NCBI GenBank assembly: GCA_902795785.1
Contig: CADBMK010000172.1
Location: 1-21,252, forward strand
Length of the DNA stretch: 21,252 bases
Reading direction: 5' to 3'
Origin: an uncultured Bacteroidia bacterium
GTDB lineage: Bacteria > Bacteroidota > Bacteroidia > Bacteroidales > UBA932
The notes under the pieces are model-generated. The model made no database searches. It was not told the DNA's origin and worked only from the letters and a program-made list of their open reading frames with translations. Shown one piece after another: positions 14,163-20,173 of this stretch. The translations under genes and the position numbers were made by a program. Position 1 is the stretch's first letter; every line of letters starts with the position of its first letter.

Positions 14163-15065
14163 ATGGAACTCAACCTTGAAAGGCCATTGCTCTTCTTTGA
14201 CATAGAGAGCACTGGCCTTAATATTCCTACAGACGCCATCATTGAACTGAGTTTTGTCAAGATTCTGCCCGGAGGCGAGCAGAGGATCAAAACCTGGAAG
14301 GTTTGTCCGTGGGATTATGTCAACAACTGTCAGCGTCCTATCAATCCAAGCGCATCTGCCGTTAACGGAGTGACGGACGATATGGTAAAGGACTGCCCTA
14401 AATTCTACGAGATCCTTGACGAAGTGGTGGAATGGATCGGGGACAGCGACCTTGCCGGATTCAACTCCGCAAAGTTCGACCTGCCGATGCTGGCCGAGGA
14501 ACTTGAGCGTGCAAGGAAGTTCACGGGCAAGAAGATTGCCATCAACCTCCACGAGAAGAAGATGGTGGACGTACAGAACATCTACCACGCCCTCGAGCCA
14601 CGCAACCTCAAGGCTGCCTACCGCCATTTCTGCGGAGGCAAGGACTTCGACAACGCCCATACGGCTGAAGCCGATACAATAGCCACCTACGAGGTACTCA
14701 AGGGAGAACTCGACATGTATCCTGACACTCTGAAGAATGACGTCAACTTCCTCGCAGGATTTGCAGGAAGGCCAAAGACCGTGGACTACGCCGGAAGGCT
14801 CGTTTACGGAGAAAACAATGAAGCCGTCATCACCTTCGGAAAGCACAAGGGAAAGACGGCCCGCGAGGTTTACAGGACAGAGCCTTCATACTTTGCCTGG
14901 ATTGAGAACGGTGAATTCACCCTCGACACAAAGCGTCAGTTCGCCCTCCTGAAAGAGCAGTTCGAGCAGGAGAAAAAGGCGGCATCCAGACAGCCGGCAA
15001 GCGAGGAGCAGCTCCGCGCCCTCCAGGGCAAGTTCGGAGGCGGACATCAGGGAAGCCTTTTTTAA
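14163..15065 (+). CDS. DnaQ-like 3'-5' exonuclease (DEDDh) with C-terminal clamp-binding-like tail
   Basis: The protein is 300 residues. The exonuclease domain (about 8-185) has all DEDDh motifs: Asp13 and Glu15 in FFDIESTG, Asp106 in FNSAKFDLPML, and His166 and Asp171 in HTAEADT. This family removes 3' nucleotides with two metal ions, for example in proofreading or repair. A second small domain (about 218-260) with ITFGKHKGK and EPSYFAWIENGEF resembles the DUF3820-type module found at the end of Bacteroidota exonucleases. A charged helix and a Gly-rich linker lead to the terminal QGSLF, which fits the sliding-clamp-binding pentapeptide (QxxLF). The gene sits 13 bases after dnaN, which supports a link to the clamp. 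It may be the proofreading subunit or a separate repair nuclease. Confidence 0.9.
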   Translation: MELNLERPLLFFDIESTGLNIPTDAIIELSFVKILPGGEQRIKTWKVCPWDYVNNCQRPINPSASAVNGVTDDMVKDCPKFYEILDEVVEWIGDSDLAGFNSAKFDLPMLAEELERARKFTGKKIAINLHEKKMVDVQNIYHALEPRNLKAAYRHFCGGKDFDNAHTAEADTIATYEVLKGELDMYPDTLKNDVNFLAGFAGRPKTVDYAGRLVYGENNEAVITFGKHKGKTAREVYRTEPSYFAWIENGEFTLDTKRQFALLKEQFEQEKKAASRQPASEEQLRALQGKFGGGHQGSLF

Positions 15066-15068
15066 TAA

Positions 15069-15629
15069 ATGAATATAATTGTAAAGACATCCGACGGCGG
15101 CCTGATGGTAAGGCCTGACACGACCTGGGAGAAGGACAACGAAGACTTCTTTCCTCCCGAGTTCGTAGAAAGGCTCACCTATACGCCAGTCCTCTTTGCA
15201 AGAGTCAGCAAGCCGGGCAGAAGCGTTGGTATCCAGTTTGCCGACAGATACTTTGATTCAGTCGGTTTCGGCGTCCTCCTCTACCCCGAGAACCTCATCA
15301 CAGAAAAGGAAACCGGACTGTGCGAGGCCACGATGATAGACCACACGTCCTTCCTCCCCTGCCCAACCTTCGACAAGGCTGCCCTCGGTCAGGAGGACAA
15401 CAGTTTCATCCTGCGCAGGAACGGAGAGACAATCTACCAATACGAAGGAGGAAACGTCAGCATGATAAAGGAGGCCCTGAGCCAGGCCACCCGTTACATC
15501 TTCATCAGAACCGGGGACCTCATAGCCATAGAACTTGAAGGCAGGAAGCCTGTCTGCGGCAAAGAAGGCGCATCCATCTCGGCAACCTGGGGCGGGAAAT
15601 CAATCCTTGACTTCAATATAGTATTTTAG
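15069..15629 (+). CDS. Small protein resembling a degenerate fumarylacetoacetate hydrolase (FAH) fold
   Basis: The protein is 186 residues with no signal peptide or membrane segment. It starts three bases after the exonuclease stop, so it belongs to the dnaN cluster. Several stretches fall in the order seen in FAH-family proteins: TPVLFARVSKPG near 39-50, FADRYFDSVGFGVLLYPENL near 57-76, LRRNGETIYQ near 115-124, MIKEALSQATRY near 132-143, and RTGDLIAI near 147-154. The Glu/Asp metal-binding cluster of active FAH enzymes is not evident, so catalysis as in FAH is doubtful. The similarity is from pattern memory only; the function is unknown. Its 3' end overlaps the convergent lipoprotein gene by 30 bases. 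Confidence 0.55.
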   Translation: MNIIVKTSDGGLMVRPDTTWEKDNEDFFPPEFVERLTYTPVLFARVSKPGRSVGIQFADRYFDSVGFGVLLYPENLITEKETGLCEATMIDHTSFLPCPTFDKAALGQEDNSFILRRNGETIYQYEGGNVSMIKEALSQATRYIFIRTGDLIAIELEGRKPVCGKEGASISATWGGKSILDFNIVF

Positions 15630-16631
15630 GCTGCCTTCCGGCAATACGGAAGGATGGAAGATACGGATCAGGTCTTCAAGAATAAGGTCAGGGCGGGAAG
15701 AGCCGCTCTCCCAGAAATCATTACCACCCTCGGGAGTTGTCCTGAGGGTGTTGTTGTATACTTTCTTATGTATGACGGGAAAGTCTCCGAAAAGAGGGTT
15801 CAGACCGCGGAGCTGACCGAGGGTGTATGCCCAGCCCACGTTGAGCCAGCAGTCCGCCTCCATTGAGAGGGCATAGGCCTGTTCTACGCTTATAAGGGAA
15901 GACTCGCTCCTTCCTTCCCTGGAACCGAGAATCATTCCTCCGGCATCACGTATCAGCTGGGACATATAGCTGTTTTCACCGGGAATATACCAGGCATCAC
16001 CGTAAGGCACATTGATAAGGACCTTAACGGGAGCCGCATCCTTTACCATTTTCTTCAGTTCATTATATCGGGAAGCAACGGCTCCGTAAGCGGAATCAGC
16101 CTCGTGAAGTCTTCCGGTAAGGGCTCCGAAAAGGCGGACATATTCCGCCCTGGCAAGAGGGTCCTCCTCCAACTGGTCGCTGATAATCAGGGTCTTCACG
16201 CCAAGGGAACGGAGAATGGAGCAGTATGCGGGCTCCTCTGGGGAAAGGCTGTAACCAACCAGAAGGTCAGGGGCAAGTTTTACGACAGCCTCATAATTCA
16301 GGTTGGAGTCGTAGCCCACTTCAATGGCATGTTCCTTCACGTAAGGATTTGAGACATACTTCTTTCCGGACATTCCAAGCACCATTTCCGAACATCCTAT
16401 CCTGTCCAGGGCCGCCAGGTACGAGCCCGACATAAGTACGAAACGGGACATCGAACCGCCTGTCAGGGTATCGCGTTTGGACGAATACGGATTGATCACG
16501 GCTACGGTGCTGTCATCCAGGACATCGAAATACAGGGCGCGTCCTTCCTCGGAGGAAGTTCCACGTCCCGCTCCCGCAGTGCAGGAAGCGACTAAAAGTA
16601 TTGCAACAAGGGCAGTTAAAGCATATCTCAT
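15600..16631 (-). CDS. Lipoprotein substrate-binding protein of the BtuF/FhuD type
   Basis: The protein is 343 residues. A lipoprotein signal peptide (MRYALTALVAILLVASC) puts the lipidated Cys at position 17. The rest matches periplasmic-binding domain PF01497 for iron-siderophore or cobalamin uptake: SGSYLAALDRIGCSEMVLG in the first lobe, YEAVVKLAPDLLVGY (the typical 'E.i..l.PDlV' motif), a long linking helix (LTGRLHEADSAYGAVASRYNEL without break), then NSYMSQLIRDAGG and SVEQAYALSMEADCWLN in the second lobe. No permease or ATPase gene is adjacent. A longer reading frame begins with TTG at 16706, but the ATG at 16631 starts the signal peptide exactly. The ligand cannot be told from sequence. 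Confidence 0.82.
   Translation of the reverse strand: MRYALTALVAILLVASCTAGAGRGTSSEEGRALYFDVLDDSTVAVINPYSSKRDTLTGGSMSRFVLMSGSYLAALDRIGCSEMVLGMSGKKYVSNPYVKEHAIEVGYDSNLNYEAVVKLAPDLLVGYSLSPEEPAYCSILRSLGVKTLIISDQLEEDPLARAEYVRLFGALTGRLHEADSAYGAVASRYNELKKMVKDAAPVKVLINVPYGDAWYIPGENSYMSQLIRDAGGMILGSREGRSESSLISVEQAYALSMEADCWLNVGWAYTLGQLRGLNPLFGDFPVIHKKVYNNTLRTTPEGGNDFWESGSSRPDLILEDLIRIFHPSVLPEGSLKYYIEVKD
15634..15653 (+). other. Inverted repeat just after the FAH-like gene
   Basis: The arms CCTTCCG (15634-15640) and CGGAAGG (15647-15653) are perfect, with a six-base loop, beginning five bases after the FAH-like stop codon. It lies within the coding region of the opposing lipoprotein gene. There is no U-tract. 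It could be a 3' stem-loop of the dnaN cluster transcript. Confidence 0.4.
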
Positions 16632-16635
16632 ACAG

Positions 16636-16666
16636 TTGGCAAAGTTATCTCTTTTGACTAAATTTG
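16636..16666 (+). promoter_or_regulatory. Probable promoter of the small membrane protein gene and nhaA
   Basis: The plus strand reads TTGG (16636-16639), a 19-base spacer, then TAAATTTG (16659-16666), 19 bases before the ATG at 16686. It physically overlaps the opposing promoter, so the two transcripts may compete for polymerase. Confidence 0.6.
16640..16647 (-). promoter_or_regulatory. Probable -7 promoter element of the BtuF-like lipoprotein gene
   Basis: The minus strand reads TAACTTTG, only eight bases before the ATG, so the leader would be just a few bases long. A possible TTTG (16673-16670) lies 22 bases upstream. Confidence 0.5.
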
Positions 16667-16685
16667 CGCCAAATTTTAACGGACA

Positions 16686-17192
16686 ATGATCGACAAAAGT
16701 GTTCAAATGATGGACGCCGGGATGGCGATGTTCAATTCCAACGCCGGATTCGGCGAGATTATTGGAATGACAAAATCAGAACTGATGCGTCTCGGAGGCA
16801 AGATTTACGAAGTCGGAGACAGGGACGGAGGCAAATTCTCCACCACCATTCCGTCTGAAGATCTTCCCGAAGGAATCGGCGACTGCGACCTCTTCCTGGA
16901 CTGGTCCTGCACCGGCAGAAGAAGATACATCTCTGCCAGGGTCGAATCAGCCGGTGAAGGCAGATATGTTGTCCGCTTCAAGGAAGGAAATAAGAACACC
17001 ACCTTCAGAAACCTGTGTTTTGCGCTTCTGGGCGCCTACGGTATCATCGGTCTCATTCTTGCCGGCAATCCGGTTGGAAAGCTCTCAGGAATAGCCCTTG
17101 CACTCTTCAGTCTCTATCTCTGGGCAAAACCCAGCATCAAGGCCAAAAAAGCCGTCGAAGAATTGATACACACAATAAACACCATACAATAA
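16686..17192 (+). CDS. Hypothetical protein with two C-terminal membrane segments
   Basis: The family was not recognised. The 168-residue product has no signal peptide. The N-terminal half (about 1-100) is soluble and mixed, with many Gly and Asp residues and a Trp/Cys patch (DLFLDWSCTGRRRY, about 68-81). Two hydrophobic helices follow at about 107-127 and 132-148, joined by a very short turn (GNPVGK), which suggests a membrane hairpin with both ends on the same side. The tail is basic and helical (IKAKKAVEEL). It has its own promoter and lies 12 bases upstream of nhaA, so the two are probably co-expressed. A role in the membrane next to the antiporter is possible but not shown. Met8, Met9 or Met13 could be alternative starts. 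Confidence 0.7.
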   Translation: MIDKSVQMMDAGMAMFNSNAGFGEIIGMTKSELMRLGGKIYEVGDRDGGKFSTTIPSEDLPEGIGDCDLFLDWSCTGRRRYISARVESAGEGRYVVRFKEGNKNTTFRNLCFALLGAYGIIGLILAGNPVGKLSGIALALFSLYLWAKPSIKAKKAVEELIHTINTIQ

Positions 17193-17204
17193 AAACCAAG
17201 TAGA

Positions 17205-18611
17205 ATGAAACTTTTTCCAATTTACACCTGGAACAAAGGCTTGAATCGCGTTAAAAACGGAGGAATGAATTTCATCAACCTCCCATGGGCCCAGGGCGTA
17301 GTCCTTCTGGTCTGTGTTGCGATTGCAATGCTTCTTGCGAACCTCTCTTTCACCAAAGAGCTTTACAAAGGTTTCCTTGAGACAAGTCTCACCATCCATA
17401 TCCACAGTGAGCACCACGACATCTGGTTCCCAAGGGGAATGACTGTCGAAAAGTTCATCAACGACATCCTGATGGTAGTCTTCTTCTTCACGGTAGGTCT
17501 TGAAATCAAGCGCGAGGCCGTATGCGGAGAGCTGTCATCGGTAAAGAAGGCGCTTCTTCCTGTCATCGCGGCATTCGGAGGAGTCATCGCTCCTGCCCTC
17601 ATCTTTGCAGCCATCAACCACGGTACGGCAGCGGCATCCGGCTGGGGAATCCCAACGGCCACCGACATCGCTTTCGCCGTAGGTATCATTTCGATACTTG
17701 GAGACAAGGTTCCGATTTCATTGAAAGTATTCCTTACGGCACTCGCAATTGCGGATGACCTCGTGGCCATCCTTGTCGTAGCACTTTTCTACGGCGGCTC
17801 CGTAAACCTCGGCCTTCTTGCGATAGCAGGTGTACTGATCCTCGTAATCCTGCTCATCAACAAGCTGGGAGAAAAGCGCCTTGCCGTTTACCTCACCCTT
17901 GCAACCGCACTTTGGATCCTCTTCTACTATGCAGGCATCCACTCTACGATGGCCGGCGTAGTGATGGCGTTCCTCACTCCTATGAATCCGCGCTATCATA
18001 AGGCATACCTCAGAAGAAATCTCAGACTCAACGAGAAGAAACTTCGCCAGCTCAATGAAGACTGCTGCGACGACGACTTCCCTAACGAAGAGCAGAGGCA
18101 CTGTCTCAGGAGCATAGCAGATTCAGCAAGAAACGCCATAGGTCTGAGCTACCAGGCGGAACATGCGCTCGGCAACTGGGTTAACTTCCTTATCATGCCT
18201 ATTTTCGCCCTTGCCAACGCAGGTGTTGAAATTACCGATCCTTCATACTTCAACATCTTCCACTTCGACAGCACCCTCGGAAGCGTAAGCCTCGGCGTCT
18301 TCCTTGGCCTTCTTCTTGGAAAGCCAATCGGAATCACACTCGCCAGCGTGGCCGCAATCAAGAGCGGAGCCTGCGAGAAGCCTAACAAAGCCAGCTGGGC
18401 GATGCTCTTTGCAGTTGCCTGCCTCGGAGGTATCGGGTTTACAATGAGTATCTTCGTGGATACCCTAAGCTTCGGTGACCAGACACCTGAAATCATGGAT
18501 CACCTCAGGAACGCAGGTAAGATAGCAGTCCTGATGGGCTCTCTCTGCTCAGGAATACTGGGTAGTATCTTTATATCATTTATACACAAGATTGAGGCCA
18601 AGAAGGCCTAG
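17205..18611 (+). CDS. nhaA: Na+/H+ antiporter NhaA
   Basis: The protein is 468 residues, longer than E. coli NhaA (388). This inner-membrane antiporter exports sodium in exchange for protons and helps control internal pH and salt. Signature parts are FFFTVGLEIKREAVCGEL (94-110), GWGIPTATDIAFAVG (146-160) with Asp154, and LAIADDL (180-186) with the ion-binding pair Asp184-Asp185, matching Asp133, Asp163 and Asp164 of E. coli. The extra length is mainly a hydrophilic insert of about 60 residues after PMNPRYHKA, containing DCCDDDFPNEEQRH, before the second transmembrane bundle. An in-frame Met21 is an alternative start. The last base quartet CTAG is shared with the stop of the convergent flavoprotein gene. 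Confidence 0.95.
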   Translation: MKLFPIYTWNKGLNRVKNGGMNFINLPWAQGVVLLVCVAIAMLLANLSFTKELYKGFLETSLTIHIHSEHHDIWFPRGMTVEKFINDILMVVFFFTVGLEIKREAVCGELSSVKKALLPVIAAFGGVIAPALIFAAINHGTAAASGWGIPTATDIAFAVGIISILGDKVPISLKVFLTALAIADDLVAILVVALFYGGSVNLGLLAIAGVLILVILLINKLGEKRLAVYLTLATALWILFYYAGIHSTMAGVVMAFLTPMNPRYHKAYLRRNLRLNEKKLRQLNEDCCDDDFPNEEQRHCLRSIADSARNAIGLSYQAEHALGNWVNFLIMPIFALANAGVEITDPSYFNIFHFDSTLGSVSLGVFLGLLLGKPIGITLASVAAIKSGACEKPNKASWAMLFAVACLGGIGFTMSIFVDTLSFGDQTPEIMDHLRNAGKIAVLMGSLCSGILGSIFISFIHKIEAKKA

Positions 18612-18620
18612 AGGGCCTTC
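18602..18620. other. Inverted repeat spanning both stop codons of nhaA and the flavoprotein gene
   Basis: The arms GAAGGCC (18602-18608) and GGCCTTC (18614-18620) are perfect around a five-base loop. Most of the shared CTAG, which holds both stop codons, lies in the loop. There is no U-tract. It may act as a symmetric 3'-end hairpin for both transcripts. Confidence 0.45.
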
Positions 18621-19960
18621 GCTGCGGACTCGCCGGCAAGAAGGCCGGTTGAGAATGCCACCTGGAGGTTATATCCTCCCGTATCGCAGTCCGCATCCAA
18701 AACCTCACCGCAATAATAGAGTCCGGGAGTCTTCCTGGACTCTAATGTTTTAGGGGTAATGCAATCCGTGGACACGCCGCCCGCGGTAACCACGCAGCGC
18801 TCGTATCCCACATAGCCTTCAATCTCGAAACGCCAGGCCTTGAGAAGGGAGGCAAGCAGGTTGAAATCTATCCTCTCGTTTCCTTTCTTTCCCTGAAGGA
18901 TGTCAGGGTTGGACCTGGTAAATCCCGGAATGAGATCCCACGGCATAAGTTTACCTAAGAGGACTCTCAGCATCTCCTTGAAGTTAAGACGACGGCTGCG
19001 CGGGTCCTTCTGAATTTCATTCCAGAGGGTTTTCACCCTGGCAAGGATATCAGCTTCGGGCACGCCCGGCTTCAAGTCCACCACGAGGGCCGTCTTTCCG
19101 CCGTTGACGATGGCCTTGACGCAGTTTCTGCTGACGGCAAAGCCTACAGGTCCCTCGATTCCTCCATCGGTAAAATCTATGTCTCCGAACTCGGACTGAA
19201 CCTCGTTGCCGCCCACATAGAGGGTGACGCCGACATTCTTAAGCTGAACCCCGGCAAGGGCATTGCCTATATCGCTAAGAGGCTCACTCCTGTCAATATG
19301 GCCCTTCATATCCTGGGGAGCCTTAGGATCGTAATTCTTATAGCCTTTCGGGACCATGGCCGTAAGCGACGGGAAGGTTGCGGTCACCTCGTCTCCGAAT
19401 GACCTTGCCCACTTGTAACCGTCTCCGGTTGAGCCGGTTGAAGGATAGGACAGTCCGCCGGTCGCTACGATGAGTTTCTTTCCCGTCCACTGTCCTGAGG
19501 GCGTCTCTACGATGAACTCTCCGTCCACCAAACTGATAGCGGAGACTTCACAGTCAGTAACCACCCTGGCGCCGAAATGCTTTGCGGCTCCAAGAAGGGT
19601 GTCCACCACATCAGAAGCGTGGTAAGATGCTGGATAAGCCCTGTCTCCCCTCTCCACCACGCACTCAAGACCGCGTCCGGAGAGGAAATCTATCATTCCC
19701 TGGGAAGTCAGATTATAAAGGGCCGGTTTGAGGGCGTTGGCCTTTGAGCGGATGTGTCCGGAAAACTCGTTCCAGCTCTTAAGATTGGTGAAATTACAGC
19801 GTCCCTTACCCGTAATCATAATCTTTCTGCCGACTCTTGGCATCTTCTCAAGGACGGTGACCTGTGCCACCTTTCCCATCTGTGCCAACGCCTTTGAAGC
19901 GCCGTAGGCGGCCATAAGTCCGGAGGCTCCTCCACCAATAATTATAATGTCAGACTTCAT
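18608..19960 (-). CDS. HI0933/YhiN-family FAD-dependent oxidoreductase
   Basis: The protein is 450 residues and cytosolic. The N-terminal dinucleotide-binding motif is IIIGGGASGLMAA (about 5-17), followed by VLEKMPRVGRKIMITGKGRCNFTN (36-59 region), a signature of the HI0933/BaiN family. The C-terminal FAD motif is seen in TAGGVSTDCITPKTLES and in GLYYCGEVLDADCDTGGYNLQVAFSTGLLAG. The middle (about 195-370) is the family's inserted beta and helical domain. Family members are flavoproteins of mostly unknown substrate; one homologue, BaiN, reduces bile-acid intermediates in clostridia, but that role should not be transferred on this evidence. The length is moderately above the typical 390-420. 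It is convergent with nhaA. Confidence 0.92.
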   Translation of the reverse strand: MKSDIIIIGGGASGLMAAYGASKALAQMGKVAQVTVLEKMPRVGRKIMITGKGRCNFTNLKSWNEFSGHIRSKANALKPALYNLTSQGMIDFLSGRGLECVVERGDRAYPASYHASDVVDTLLGAAKHFGARVVTDCEVSAISLVDGEFIVETPSGQWTGKKLIVATGGLSYPSTGSTGDGYKWARSFGDEVTATFPSLTAMVPKGYKNYDPKAPQDMKGHIDRSEPLSDIGNALAGVQLKNVGVTLYVGGNEVQSEFGDIDFTDGGIEGPVGFAVSRNCVKAIVNGGKTALVVDLKPGVPEADILARVKTLWNEIQKDPRSRRLNFKEMLRVLLGKLMPWDLIPGFTRSNPDILQGKKGNERIDFNLLASLLKAWRFEIEGYVGYERCVVTAGGVSTDCITPKTLESRKTPGLYYCGEVLDADCDTGGYNLQVAFSTGLLAGESAAKAL

Positions 19961-19980
19961 AGATAATCAAAATAAATGCT

Positions 19981-19988
19981 TATATTTG
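19981..19988 (+). promoter_or_regulatory. Probable -7 promoter element of tRNA-Thr
   Basis: The plus strand reads TATATTTG, 28 bases before the 5' end of tRNA-Thr. The short leader holds a small inverted repeat, TCCGG (19997-20001) and CCGGA (20009-20013). Confidence 0.55.
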
Positions 19989-20016
19989 TATCCCAATCCG
20001 GATTAAAGCCGGACCT

Positions 20017-20089
20017 GCCACTTTAGCTCAGTCGGTAGAGCAGCGCATTCGTAACGCGCAGGTCGCCAGTTCGAGCCTGGTGAGTGGCT
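20017..20089 (+). tRNA. tRNA-Thr (anticodon CGT)
   Basis: A 73-base cloverleaf: the acceptor GCCACTT pairs with GAGTGGC (one T-G pair), the discriminator is T, and the D arm is GCTC/GAGC. The anticodon loop TTCGTAA (20048-20054) gives CGT, reading ACG. The T arm is GCCAG/CTGGT around TTCGAGC. CCA is not encoded. One oddity is an A31-C39 mismatch (20047/20055) closing the anticodon loop. It is followed by a strong terminator. Confidence 0.94.
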
Positions 20090-20111
20090 CAGGAAACATC
20101 GCAAAGATAGC

Positions 20112-20143
20112 AAAAAGCCGTAGCATATCCGCTACGGCTTTTT
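20112..20143 (+). terminator. Intrinsic terminator after tRNA-Thr
   Basis: Arms 20112-20124 (AAAAAGCCGTAGC) and 20131-20143 (GCTACGGCTTTTT) pair perfectly over 13 positions with a six-base loop, and the 3' arm ends in TTTTT. It is symmetric enough to work in both directions. It separates the tRNA from mnmA. Confidence 0.92.
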
Positions 20144-20160
20144 CAATACACAGTTTTTAG

Positions 20161-20168
20161 TAACTTTG
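20161..20168 (+). promoter_or_regulatory. Probable -7 promoter element of mnmA
   Basis: The plus strand reads TAACTTTG, with its last base six bases before the A of the mnmA ATG. The mRNA would therefore be leaderless or nearly so. Confidence 0.5.
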
Positions 20169-20173
20169 CTACG

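Noticed and set aside
14136..14846. 236-codon open frame opposite the DnaQ-like exonuclease
   Set aside because: It overlaps a gene with an intact DEDDh active site and shows no family resemblance.
15726..15749. Nine-pair stem (ACCCTCGGG/CCTGAGGGT) considered as a terminator for the dnaN cluster
   Set aside because: It lies about 100 bases inside the opposing lipoprotein coding region and lacks a U-tract; the codons alone may explain it.
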